NCBI RefSeq assembly: GCF_900182745.1
Contig: NZ_FXTY01000003.1
Span: 480,108 to 544,107, forward strand
DNA: 64,000 nt
Direction: 5' to 3'
Origin: Shimia sagamensis
Lineage (GTDB): Bacteria > Pseudomonadota > Alphaproteobacteria > Rhodobacterales > Rhodobacteraceae
Made by a program: the position numbers and the translations under genes
The notes under the pieces: model-generated
What the model was told of the DNA's origin: nothing
The model's database searches: none
The model's input: the letters and a program-made list of their open reading frames with translations, nothing else
Shown: piece after piece, positions 8,255 through 16,164 of the stretch
How positions within the stretch are numbered: the first letter of the stretch is position 1
Layout: each line of letters starts with the position of its first letter

Positions 8255-8278
8255 GGCCACGTGAATATTTGTGTGGCC
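8255..8278. promoter_or_regulatory. Inverted repeat GGCCAC/GTGGCC between array copies C and D
   Basis: Six-base arms separated by 12 bases, 18 bases upstream of the copy D start. It has no T-run, so it is not a normal terminator. Could be an operator or an mRNA hairpin limiting read-through. Confidence 0.25.
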
Positions 8279-8327
8279 GCACCAGACATGATTGAAAATT
8301 TCAGGGGTAGTCGTCAACCTTACGGTG

Positions 8328-8783
8328 TTAGCAGGACCGACGGCTGAGTAGGTGGGCCTCAGATTGGCAATCTTCGGGGAAGAGTTTGATGGTGTCTCGG
8401 GGAAGATCCAGAATGGCGAGGATGTCGGGGAAACCTTGCAGGATGTGCACACTGGCCAAGCCGTCTTCCACTTCAGAGAGCGACCGGAACATTTCCGCCA
8501 GCCAATTGCTTTGCTCGGTGCTGCATACGATGAAGATGAACACCGCTTCGCCACGCTCTTTGTGGCGTTTTTGGATATTGGCGGTGAACGTCTGCATTTC
8601 GTTAAAGCCAACGTCAAAATCGTCAAGGCTACGCATATCCAAAACCATATGCATGCCCGGGTAGAAGTCCGGATTGCCATGTAAGGTTTGAGAAGAGGCG
8701 GCAAATTCGTCTAAGGTGACGCGCCCTGAGAACCGGCTGTAAACAAGCGGAGCGGGGCTTAGAATTTGAACTTCGATAGTCAT
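8328..8783 (-). CDS. STAS/SpoIIAA-like small protein, array copy C
   Basis: 151 residues if started at the second of two close ATGs (8783); the first (8789) touches the GGA of the ribosome-binding site. Together with copy B it forms a subgroup: SPAPLVYSRFSGRVTLDEF, an FDVGFNEM helix, the strand VFIFIVCSTEQ, WLAEMFRSL, and the tail FPEDCQSEAHLL plus SRRSC. The subgroup-specific IFIVCS..Q..WLAEMFR block differs from the corresponding region of copies A, D, E and F, so the subgroups may bind different partners. No membrane segment or catalytic motif is visible. Confidence 0.75.
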   Translation of the reverse strand: MTIEVQILSPAPLVYSRFSGRVTLDEFAASSQTLHGNPDFYPGMHMVLDMRSLDDFDVGFNEMQTFTANIQKRHKERGEAVFIFIVCSTEQSNWLAEMFRSLSEVEDGLASVHILQGFPDILAILDLPRDTIKLFPEDCQSEAHLLSRRSC

Positions 8784-8898
8784 GGTCATTCCAAGATGAA
8801 GAGAACATCTTTGTGGGTCAAGTGTCGTGTGGTGTTGTTTTTCTGGCGTAATGTCTGGGCTGGCAAAAGCCGGCAGTGGTTTGCGCTTTTCAGCAAGG

Positions 8899-9354
8899 TT
8901 AGGAACTGAGGCGGTTCAGCAGGTGGGACTCGGTTTGGCAATCCTCTGGAAACAAGGACAGGGTTTCCGCTGGGAGATCAAGCAGGGCGAGGATTTCTGG
9001 AAAGCCGTGCAAGATTTCAACGCTGGCCATGCCGGGGGCGAGATCGGCCAATGCACGGAACATTTCGGCCAACCACCGGCCTTGTTCGCTGCTACAGACA
9101 ATAAAGATGTGCACCGGTGCGCCACGGTCGCGATGACGGTTTTGTGTCAGGGCCGCGAATTCTTTCATCTGGTCAAAACCAATGTCAAAATCGGTGACAT
9201 CCAGCATGTCGACCACAGTGTGGGTGCCGGGGACAAAGGCAGGATCGGCGTGCAGTGCCAAGGAGGAGGAGGTGAGTTCGTCCATGGTGACGTGGCCGGA
9301 AAACCGGCGGTAGGCCAGGGGCGCGGGACTTAGAATTTTGTTCTCAATCGGCAT
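8899..9354 (-). CDS. STAS/SpoIIAA-like small protein, array copy B
   Basis: 151 residues from the ATG at 9354, which follows AAGGAT with four bases spacing exactly as in copy F; the ATG at 9360 overlaps the ribosome-binding site. Closest to copy C across its whole length: SPAPLAYRRFSGHVTMDEL, FDIGFDQMKEFA, HIFIVCSSEQGRWLAEMFRAL, ILHGFPEILALLDLPAE and FPEDCQTESHLL with a short tail NRLSS. Upstream, before copy A's end, the 161-base gap carries two inverted repeats (9433-9448 and 9480-9497), so a promoter and operator for B-C-D may lie there. Function unknown. Confidence 0.75.
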   Translation of the reverse strand: MPIENKILSPAPLAYRRFSGHVTMDELTSSSLALHADPAFVPGTHTVVDMLDVTDFDIGFDQMKEFAALTQNRHRDRGAPVHIFIVCSSEQGRWLAEMFRALADLAPGMASVEILHGFPEILALLDLPAETLSLFPEDCQTESHLLNRLSS

Positions 9355-9432
9355 GAGCATCCTTGGTCGTTTGGTCCATGCCTGTGCGAAACACAGGTGT
9401 TACAGCATGAAATGAACCCGTCTGGGGATCAA

Positions 9433-9448
9433 GTGACGCCTGCGTCAC
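9433..9448. promoter_or_regulatory. Perfect palindrome GTGACGC-ct-GCGTCAC, possible operator
   Basis: A 7-base-arm perfect inverted repeat with a 2-base centre in the 161-base gap between array copies A and B. A second inverted repeat, CATTCC-aattat-GGAATG, follows at 9480-9497, and a CCTGTG-cgaaa-CACAGG hairpin sits at 9381-9397, just before the copy B ribosome-binding site. The spacing suits a dimeric regulator controlling copies B to F. No cognate regulator is identified. Confidence 0.4.
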
Positions 9449-9521
9449 TGTGGCGTTTGTTGGCATCACTTCAAGATAACATTCCAATTATGGAATGCAA
9501 TGGATGGAGTGCAAGAAGACG

Positions 9522-9962
9522 TCAGAGCAAGTAGGCTTCGTCCAGGCAGTGGGCCGGAAACTCTGCGATTTGTTCTTTAGAGAAATCCAATGCCGTAAAA
9601 ATCTCCGGATAGCCCGGCATCACATTGATATTAACCGTACTGCCCATGGATTCCGCAAAGGCGATATACATATCCGCCATAGAAAACCCGAGTTCGTTTT
9701 GATCTAGCAAAAACAGGTTCAACGGATTGGGGTTGGCATTGTGAAACACCGTGTAAACCTTGGTGAACTCCAGCATATCGTCGTATCCGGCCTGCATGTC
9801 CGTGATACCGCGGAAATCCCCAATTTCAGGCATGCCGCGGATGTAATCCGGACGATGATACATACCATTTAAAGCTGCCCAAAGCTGACCCGGCTCCACG
9901 GTGTCGTGAAGTTGAACATGCAGAACCGAAGCTTTTGGCAAGAGTTTGGCTTTGACAGGCAA
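9522..9962 (-). CDS. STAS/SpoIIAA-like small protein, array copy A (TTG start)
   Basis: First and most divergent member of the array. The start codon at 9962 is TTG, supported by AGAAGGG upstream and by a length of 146 residues identical to copies E and F. Landmarks: SVLHVQLHDTVEPGQL, RGMPEIGDFRGITDMQAGYDDML, PLNLFLLDQNE, NVMPGYPEIFTALDFSKEQ and the tail FPAHCLDEAYLL. The SG of the 'YSG' turn is replaced by HD. The preceding 108 bases separate it from the mdeB stop; no clear promoter was recognised. Function unknown. Confidence 0.72.
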   Translation of the reverse strand: MPVKAKLLPKASVLHVQLHDTVEPGQLWAALNGMYHRPDYIRGMPEIGDFRGITDMQAGYDDMLEFTKVYTVFHNANPNPLNLFLLDQNELGFSMADMYIAFAESMGSTVNINVMPGYPEIFTALDFSKEQIAEFPAHCLDEAYLL

Positions 9963-10038
9963 GCTGGACCCTTCTGGTATTCGCGCGCGTATGTGTCCTG
10001 TCAGAATGCGGGAAAGGTTAACGAGCCGTCAAGAGGGG

Positions 10039-10065
10039 AGCCGCGCGCCTTTGGGGCGCACGGCT
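10039..10065 (-). terminator. Hairpin downstream of mdeB
   Basis: Ten of eleven positions pair (AGCCG..GCGCC with GGGCGC..CGGCT) around a five-base loop, six bases past the mdeB stop. There is no clear U-run on the minus strand, so termination strength is uncertain. Confidence 0.4.
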
Positions 10066-10070
10066 TGGTG

Positions 10071-12443
10071 TTAGGCTAGGGGTTGCAGGCGGCGGCCTGA
10101 GGTGAGCGCGTTGATACGGGACACGATGGTTTCGGCGTCCAAGCCGTGGTGGCGATAAAGATCGCCAATGGTGCCGGTTTGGCCAAAGTGCTCCACACCA
10201 AGCGGCAGGGTTTGGTGGCCCTGCACCGCGCCTAGCCAGCTGAGGCTGGCGGGGTGGCCGTCGATCACCGTCAACAGGCGGCAATGCGGCGGCAGCTCAC
10301 CCAACAGCCGCTCGATGTGGCTTTGGGCCGACATTTGCCCGCGCGCACGGGCGCGTTGGGCGGCGGTCCAGCCGGCGTTGAGGCGGTCGGCGGAGGTGAC
10401 GGCCAACACGCCAATGTCACGGCGGTCATTGGCAATTTGACCGGCGGCTTTGATCGCCTCAGGCGCGACAGAACCTTGATAGGCAATCACAACTTCGCAG
10501 TTCGGGCCGGGTTTGCGCAGCCAGTAAGCGCCATCAATGGCGCCTTGTTTGAAAGCGTCATCATGACGCTTGCCGGGCTGCTCGATGGGGTTGGTGGTTA
10601 GGCGCAGATAGACAGAGCCGCCGGTTTCGTCGCGCAGCCATGTGCGCTCATCCGGGTCGCCCTCGCCGTCGCGTTGCAGGTAGTCAAAGGCCCATTCCAT
10701 GATCACGGCCAGTTCGTCCGCAAAGGCGGGTTCAAAGGAGGCCAAACCGTCCTGAGACATGCCGATCAAGGGCGAGGCGATGGATTGGTGCGCGCCACCT
10801 TCGGGGGCGAGTGTCACGCCAGACGGGGTGCCGACCAGCAAGAAGCGGGCGTCTTGGTAGCAGGCGTAGTTGAGCGCATCGAGGCCGCGGGAGACAAAGG
10901 GGTCATACACCGTGCCGATGGGAATGAGCCGTTTGCCAAACAGGGAATGGGAGAGGCCTGCCGCGCCCAAGAGCAGCATCAGGTTCATCTCAGCTATGCC
11001 CAGCTCGATGTGCTGGCCTTCGGGGGTGAACTCCCATTTTGCGGTGGAGGGAATGCGGTGCTCGATGAAGGCGTCTGCTTGGGCTTCGCGTGCAAAGAGT
11101 TTGCGGCGGTTGACCCATGGGCCGAGGTTGGTGGTGCCGGTCACGTCTGGTGAAGTGGTCACGATGCGCGCGGCAAGGTCGCTGTCGCCTTTGGAGAGAT
11201 CGTCGAGGACCTTGCCAAAGGCCATTTGCGTGCTGGTCTCGCGGTCGCTGTCGAGAGCGATGGCCGGAACAGGCAGTTTGGCGTCGGAGAAGCGGCGCGG
11301 GCCTTGGGCAAAGAAAGGTACTTCAGAGAGGAAATCGCGCAGGGCAGTGGGGTCGGTGACGGTGGCCATCGGCTCCCATTCCTGACCTTCGGCCACACCC
11401 ATGTGTTTTTGCCACGTGGCCATCTGCGTCTTGTTCATCAACCCGCCGTGGTTGTCTTTGTGACCGGCGATGGGCGTGCCCCAGCCTTTGATGGTGTAGG
11501 CAAGGAAACAGGTCGGGCGGTCGTGGTCGATGGCGGCAAAGGTCTCAGCCATGGTTTCCACGCAGTTGCCGCCGAGGTTTTCCATCAACTCGGCCAGTTC
11601 GTCGTCGCTGCGCCGCTCCAGCAGTGCGGTGACATCGCCTTGGTCGCCGAGATCGTCCATCAGGTGTCTGCGCCAGACTGCGCCGCCCATGAAGGTCAGG
11701 GCGGAATAGTCTTGGTTGGGGCAGTTGTCGATCCAGTCGCGCAACTTGTCGCCGCCGGGTTCCGCGAAGGCTGCGCGTTGCAGGGCGCCGTATTTTACGC
11801 GCACCACATCCCAGCCGAAGGCGTCAAAGATCTTTTCAACCCGTTCAAACAGGCCTTCGCGCACAATGCCGTCCAAGGATTGGCGGTTGTAGTCGATGAT
11901 CCACCAAGTGTTGCGCAGGTCGTTTTTCCAGCCTTCCTGCAAGGCCTCATAAACGTTGCCTTCGTCCAACTCTGCATCGCCCACCAGCGCGACCATCCGG
12001 CCTTGCGGGGCGTCCGCGCCCCAGGCTTTGGCAGTGATGTAGTCCTGAATGAGGGAGGCAAAAGAGGTGATCGCGACGCCAAGGCCGACGGAGCCGGTGG
12101 AGAAATCCACATCGTCAATATCTTTGGTTCGGCTGGGGTAGCTTTGCACGCCGCCAAAACCGCGGAAGTTTTCCATCTTCTCACGTGTCTGATTGCCCAT
12201 CAGATATTGCATGGCGTGGAAAATCGGCGAGGCGTGCGGTTTCACGGCAACCCGGTCTTCGGGCTTAAGCGTGGCAAAGTAGAGCGCGGTCATGATCGAG
12301 ACCATGGAGGCCGACGACGCCTGATGGCCGCCGATCTTGATGCCGTCTTCTTTGGCGCGGATGTGATTGGCGTTGTGGATCATCCAATGGGACAGCCACA
12401 GCAGGCGTTGTTCGATGGTCTTCAGGTGCTGGGTGTCGGTCAT
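10071..12443 (-). CDS. mdeB: Homodimeric E1 2-oxoacid dehydrogenase, MdeB-type (2-oxobutyrate)
   Basis: A 790-residue thiamine-diphosphate enzyme of the single-chain E1/transketolase superfamily. The TPP-binding motif is visible as GDAELDEGN with IIDYN about 30 residues later; the pyrimidine domain has GIAEMNLMLLLGAAGL and the C-terminal transketolase domain follows. In Pseudomonas putida a homologous gene, mdeB, lies directly after methionine gamma-lyase and is thought to oxidise the 2-oxobutyrate that the lyase releases. Here the neighbour upstream is mdeA, 69 bases away on the same strand, and the regulator mdeR is divergent, reproducing the P. putida mdeR-mdeA-mdeB order. The start at 12443 has GGAG eight bases upstream; the longer frame to 12485 lacks one. 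Could alternatively act on pyruvate or another 2-oxoacid. Confidence 0.85.
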   Translation of the reverse strand: MTDTQHLKTIEQRLLWLSHWMIHNANHIRAKEDGIKIGGHQASSASMVSIMTALYFATLKPEDRVAVKPHASPIFHAMQYLMGNQTREKMENFRGFGGVQSYPSRTKDIDDVDFSTGSVGLGVAITSFASLIQDYITAKAWGADAPQGRMVALVGDAELDEGNVYEALQEGWKNDLRNTWWIIDYNRQSLDGIVREGLFERVEKIFDAFGWDVVRVKYGALQRAAFAEPGGDKLRDWIDNCPNQDYSALTFMGGAVWRRHLMDDLGDQGDVTALLERRSDDELAELMENLGGNCVETMAETFAAIDHDRPTCFLAYTIKGWGTPIAGHKDNHGGLMNKTQMATWQKHMGVAEGQEWEPMATVTDPTALRDFLSEVPFFAQGPRRFSDAKLPVPAIALDSDRETSTQMAFGKVLDDLSKGDSDLAARIVTTSPDVTGTTNLGPWVNRRKLFAREAQADAFIEHRIPSTAKWEFTPEGQHIELGIAEMNLMLLLGAAGLSHSLFGKRLIPIGTVYDPFVSRGLDALNYACYQDARFLLVGTPSGVTLAPEGGAHQSIASPLIGMSQDGLASFEPAFADELAVIMEWAFDYLQRDGEGDPDERTWLRDETGGSVYLRLTTNPIEQPGKRHDDAFKQGAIDGAYWLRKPGPNCEVVIAYQGSVAPEAIKAAGQIANDRRDIGVLAVTSADRLNAGWTAAQRARARGQMSAQSHIERLLGELPPHCRLLTVIDGHPASLSWLGAVQGHQTLPLGVEHFGQTGTIGDLYRHHGLDAETIVSRINALTSGRRLQPLA

Positions 12444-12512
12444 TGTCTGACTCCGGTGGGCAATAGAGGAGGGTGGCCTTGGCATGAGTGTATCACGCCA
12501 AGGCAGATGGGT

Positions 12513-13727
12513 TTACTCAGCCGCGATGCGGGTGGGCAGGGCGTCGAGGGCGGCGGAGAGATCTGCGAGGATGTCTTCGACTTCCTCAAGACCCACCGAC
12601 AGGCGCACGAGGCCTTCGGTGATGTTGTGCGCGGCGCGCTCTTCTGGCGTGTAGGTGGAATGCGTCATGGAGGCCGGATGCTGGATCAGGCTCTCGGCGT
12701 CGCCCAAAGACACGGCGCGCTGGATGAGCGTGAGGTTGTTCATCAGGGCGATGCCCGCGTCGTGGCCTTCGACCAGTTCAAAGGCAATCATTGCGCCTGG
12801 CTTGTCCATCTGGCGGGTGGCCAGATCGTGCTGTGGGAAGCTTTTCAGGCCGGGGAAAGACACGGAGGCAATGGCCGGGTGGCTCTCGAGCCATTCTGCG
12901 ACGGTGATGGCAGATTGCACGTGACGGTCCAGACGCAGGGCGAGGGTTTTCAGGCCGCGCAGGATCAGCATGGCATTAAACGGTGCCATCACTGCGCCGG
13001 TCATGTCTTTCATGCCAACAAGGCGGATGTCGGTGATTTGTTCGACGGTGCCCACCACCAGACCGGCAACAACGTCACCATGCCCACCGAGGTATTTGGT
13101 AGCGGAGTGCAGCACGATGTCGGCCCCCAGCTCGATCGGGCGGGTCAGATACGGCGTGGCATAGGTGTTGTCGACCACCACGGTGGCGTCCACGCTGTGC
13201 GCGATCTCGGAGGCGGCGGCGATGTCGACCAGACGCATGTTGGGGTTGGCTGGGGTTTCAAAATAGACCACGCGGGTTTTGTCAGAGACAGCTTTGCGTA
13301 GGTTTTCGATGTTGGTCATGTCGACGTGGGTGATGGTCACGCCCCATTTGGCCAGACCATGCTGCATGAAGGCAAAGGTGCAGCCGTAGAGGGTTTTGTC
13401 GACAATGAGTTCGTCGCCAGGAGAGAGCAAGGTCCAGAGCGTGGCGGTGATGCCGCCCATGCCGGAAGCCAAGGCCAGGCCAGCTTCGGCGCCTTCAAGT
13501 GTGGCGATGCGTTGCTCCAGCAGGTCGCAGGTTGGGTTGGAGATGCGGGAATAGATGTGACCCACACGATCTCCGGCAAACATCTCGCCACCGGCCTGTG
13601 CGGTTTCAAAGGTGAAGGTGGAGGTCAGGTGCAAAGGTGGGGTCAGCGCGCCTTCGTTCTCTTGCGGATCATAAGCGTGGTGAATGGCACGGGTGGCGAA
13701 GCCTTGCGGTGCGTTGCGTTTTGTCAT
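12513..13727 (-). CDS. mdeA: Methionine gamma-lyase
   Basis: PLP enzyme of the Cys/Met-metabolism family that cleaves methionine to methanethiol, ammonia and 2-oxobutyrate. The 404-residue protein carries the residues that separate methionine gamma-lyase from cystathionine lyases: Tyr114 and Cys116 in KTLYGCTFAF, and the PLP lysine 211 in SATKYLGGHGD, at the same numbers as in the P. putida enzyme by my count. It starts at ATG 13727 and is followed by mdeB on the same strand. The gap to the divergent mdeR (118 bases) should contain both promoters. Methanethiol release from methionine also links to the sulfur metabolism common in roseobacters. Cystathionine gamma-lyase is the main alternative, but Cys116 argues against it. 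Confidence 0.9.
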   Translation of the reverse strand: MTKRNAPQGFATRAIHHAYDPQENEGALTPPLHLTSTFTFETAQAGGEMFAGDRVGHIYSRISNPTCDLLEQRIATLEGAEAGLALASGMGGITATLWTLLSPGDELIVDKTLYGCTFAFMQHGLAKWGVTITHVDMTNIENLRKAVSDKTRVVYFETPANPNMRLVDIAAASEIAHSVDATVVVDNTYATPYLTRPIELGADIVLHSATKYLGGHGDVVAGLVVGTVEQITDIRLVGMKDMTGAVMAPFNAMLILRGLKTLALRLDRHVQSAITVAEWLESHPAIASVSFPGLKSFPQHDLATRQMDKPGAMIAFELVEGHDAGIALMNNLTLIQRAVSLGDAESLIQHPASMTHSTYTPEERAAHNITEGLVRLSVGLEEVEDILADLSAALDALPTRIAAE

Positions 13728-13845
13728 GAGAGGGTCCTCGCGTGAAGCTGTTTGGGGTCAGTTTGGGCGAGGATGTCGGGCATGTGATTGCGAAAAATAG
13801 CTCGATTGGTTAGAATGTTGGCATAATCTGCCAAGGAGTCGCGGA

Positions 13846-14301
13846 GTGGATGCCAAAGATCGTCAGATCATTCGGGCTTTGCAGGCCAATGGGCGTATGA
13901 CCAACCAAGATTTGGCGGAGGCGGTGAATCTGTCGCCAAGCCCGTGTTTGCGGCGGTTGCGCAATCTGGAGACCTCTGGCGCGATCACCGGCTATGGCGC
14001 GGAGGTGGATGCGAAGGCTTACGGGCTGCCAGTGACGGTGTTTGTGCGTATCAAGCTGGAGCGGCACAATGAAGAAGATGTGCAGCGGTTCGAGCGGGCC
14101 GTGATGCGCATTGAGGAGGTGCTGGAGTGCCACATTTTGACCGGAGCCACAGACTATCAGCTGCGGGTGGTCGTCAGCGATTTGGAGGCGTACGAGCATT
14201 TTGTGCGCGCGCGCATCCATCCGATTGGTGGGATTTCGAGCATTGATACGACGTTTGTCTATGGCACTGTGAAAAAGACGGCGGTCTTTCCAGCTTTATA
14301 A
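13846..14301 (+). CDS. mdeR: Lrp/AsnC-family regulator MdeR-like
   Basis: 151-residue transcription factor with an N-terminal helix-turn-helix (about residues 4-55: DRQIIRALQANGRMTNQDLAEAVNLSPSPCLRRLRNLE) and a C-terminal RAM/ligand-binding domain (TVFVRIKLERHN, VLECHILTGATDYQLRVVV). The start is GTG at 13846 with AAGGAG seven bases upstream. It is divergent from mdeA, matching the arrangement of P. putida, where MdeR activates mdeAB. The 3' end overlaps the convergent uxuA end by six bases. Confidence 0.88.
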   Translation: MDAKDRQIIRALQANGRMTNQDLAEAVNLSPSPCLRRLRNLETSGAITGYGAEVDAKAYGLPVTVFVRIKLERHNEEDVQRFERAVMRIEEVLECHILTGATDYQLRVVVSDLEAYEHFVRARIHPIGGISSIDTTFVYGTVKKTAVFPAL

Positions 14302-15501
14302 GTTGGCAGTGAGCGCGGCCATCACGCCACGCAACTCGGCAAGGCCACGGGTGCGGCCAATGAGTGGATAGCCCGGCAGGCTGTCGCCATGCAGATCATG
14401 TAAGATGTTCTGCCCATGGTCGGGGCGCATGGGGATTTCCCAATCGGTGCGACCTTGCGATTTGCGACGGCTTTCTTCCTGAAGCAGGGCTCGGATCGCA
14501 ACCACCATGTCGGTTTCGCCCTCAAGATGCATGGACTCATGAAAGCTGATCTTATCGCCATCAGCAGGGCCTTGGCGCAGAGTGTTGCGCAGGTGGGCAA
14601 AGTGGATACGCGATCCGAGGCGCTGCACAAATTTGGCAATGTCAAACTCCGGGTTCACACCAAGTGATCCGGTACACAGGGTGGCGCCGTTGGCAGGGCT
14701 GTCGATCGCGGAGAGAACGGCCTCATAATCTGCGGTGGTGGACATGACGCGGGGCAGACCAAGGAGAGAAAACGGGGGATCATCGGGGTGGCAACAGAGG
14801 CGAATGCCATGTTCTTCGGCCACTGGGACCACTTCGGATAAAAAGTCGATCAAGTTGGCGCGCAGCTGGTTGGTGTCGATGTCTTTATAAAGGTCGAGCA
14901 GCGTCATAACATCGGCCAGAGTCCAGCTGTCATTGGCGCCGGGTAGGCCGGACACAACGGTGTTCACCAGACTTGCATGAGCGGTGTCATCCATGGCGTT
15001 GAAGCGCGCAGATGCCGCTTGTCGGATGTCAGGACTGTGATCGTCTTCAGCGGAGGGGCGGGCCAGTAAGAAGAGATCAAACAGGGCAAAGTCGACCACA
15101 TCAAACGCCATGGCGGTGCCGCCGTGGGGCATGCGCGCTGCCAGATTGGTGCGGGTCCAGTCCAGCACCGGCATGAAGTTGTAACAGACGGTTTGAATGC
15201 CGCAGCCCGCAAGGTTGTGCAGGCTCTCTTTGTAGGCAGCAATATGTGCAGCGTAGCCGGTGCCTTTGGTCTTGATGACTTCGGACACAGGTAAGCTTTC
15301 GACAACATCCCAGTTGAGCCCTGTGGGTTGCGGCGTGGGCTTGGCAATTTCGGCCTGACGTTGGCGGATCTCGCTTTTGGTCCAAGGGGTGCCCGGTGGG
15401 ATGTGATGCAGAGAGGTGACCACGCCTTGCACGCCCACCTGTGGCAGGTCGTAGATATCGATGGGGTCAGCCGGACCAAACCAGCGCCAAGTCTGCTTCA
15501 C
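14296..15501 (-). CDS. uxuA: Mannonate dehydratase UxuA
   Basis: Dehydrates D-mannonate to 2-keto-3-deoxygluconate in glucuronate catabolism. The 401-residue protein begins MKQTWRWFGPADPI, the usual UxuA start, and contains MPVLDWTRT, the metal-binding segments CCHPDDPP and IHFAHLRN, and EIPMRPDHGQ near the end. It is divergent from uxaC, whose product makes fructuronate from glucuronate, so the two supply parts of one pathway; fructuronate reductase (UxuB) is not in the window. The 3' end overlaps convergent mdeR by six bases. Confidence 0.95.
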   Translation of the reverse strand: MKQTWRWFGPADPIDIYDLPQVGVQGVVTSLHHIPPGTPWTKSEIRQRQAEIAKPTPQPTGLNWDVVESLPVSEVIKTKGTGYAAHIAAYKESLHNLAGCGIQTVCYNFMPVLDWTRTNLAARMPHGGTAMAFDVVDFALFDLFLLARPSAEDDHSPDIRQAASARFNAMDDTAHASLVNTVVSGLPGANDSWTLADVMTLLDLYKDIDTNQLRANLIDFLSEVVPVAEEHGIRLCCHPDDPPFSLLGLPRVMSTTADYEAVLSAIDSPANGATLCTGSLGVNPEFDIAKFVQRLGSRIHFAHLRNTLRQGPADGDKISFHESMHLEGETDMVVAIRALLQEESRRKSQGRTDWEIPMRPDHGQNILHDLHGDSLPGYPLIGRTRGLAELRGVMAALTANL

Positions 15502-16164
15502 ACGAAGGCTCCTATGTCAGGCTGCGGGGGGCAACCGGGCGTTTGGCGAAAGGTGCAATCTGAAAGCGGTCTCGGCAAGGGAAAATTTCGCGCAATTGCA
15601 AATGGTTGGCCTACTGGCGGTTGTAGGAGCTTCCGTTAGGACAAGCTTGGCCCAATGGTTGTGACCATAACGGACACGCCCAAAGAGCATTTGAGTAGGT
15701 TGTTGGCTGAGATGGCATTGATGTTTTGTCATCGCATCACCGTCAAATGTGCGGATTCTTTGATACGATTTGAGCCAAAATGTCCGTGATGGCAGGTATG
15801 TGAGAGTGGGCTCGATTGAGAGGGGAATCTCGCGCTCACAACCCTGTGTTGTGCCCGTGTGAGTATCTCTGAGAAAAAATGCGAATTTTCAAAAGGTTGG
15901 TGAAGGTGCCTGGTGAGTGCACCTTTGCTGAATTTGTGGAATGCACGGCGAGGGAGATTGTGGGTTGGGCGGTGCAGGGGTGTCCCATGTGAAAAGAGCC
16001 TAAGTAAGGAAAGAGCGCCGCGCTCATGTTAGGGGAACATCAACGTATCTATGTGTCTTTGGGGAGGAATGACTTGGGCCTGGTCTGAGCACGTCGCGTG
16101 TTTTGTGCCGGTCCTTTTGGGCCCTTTGAAGACAGGGCTGCCAGCACAGAAAGACGTTTGACCG
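15502..16164. other. uxuA-uxaC divergent intergenic region
   Basis: About 660 bases without a credible gene. It holds a FadR/GntR-type operator candidate at 15655-15668 and a second inverted repeat, ATGTT-agggg-AACAT, at 16026-16040. Short frames on both strands lack ribosome-binding sites and family resemblance. Such length between divergent catabolic genes is consistent with two regulated promoters. Confidence 0.5.
15655..15668. promoter_or_regulatory. ATGGT-tgtg-ACCAT operator candidate (GntR/FadR type)
   Basis: The core TGGT-N4-ACCA matches the short palindrome typical of FadR-subfamily GntR regulators, to which UxuR and ExuR belong. It lies about 155 bases upstream of uxuA. The regulator gene is not in the window. 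Confidence 0.4.

Noticed and set aside
6401..9962. Toxin-antitoxin or phage defence cassette as an explanation of the paralog array
   Set aside because: No nuclease, DNA-binding or pore-forming motifs and no mobility genes nearby; nothing in sequence supports defence.
11226..13301. A 691-codon plus-strand frame over mdeB and mdeA
   Set aside because: Shadow of the two clearly recognisable minus-strand genes; protein is glycine/histidine/valine rich with no domain.
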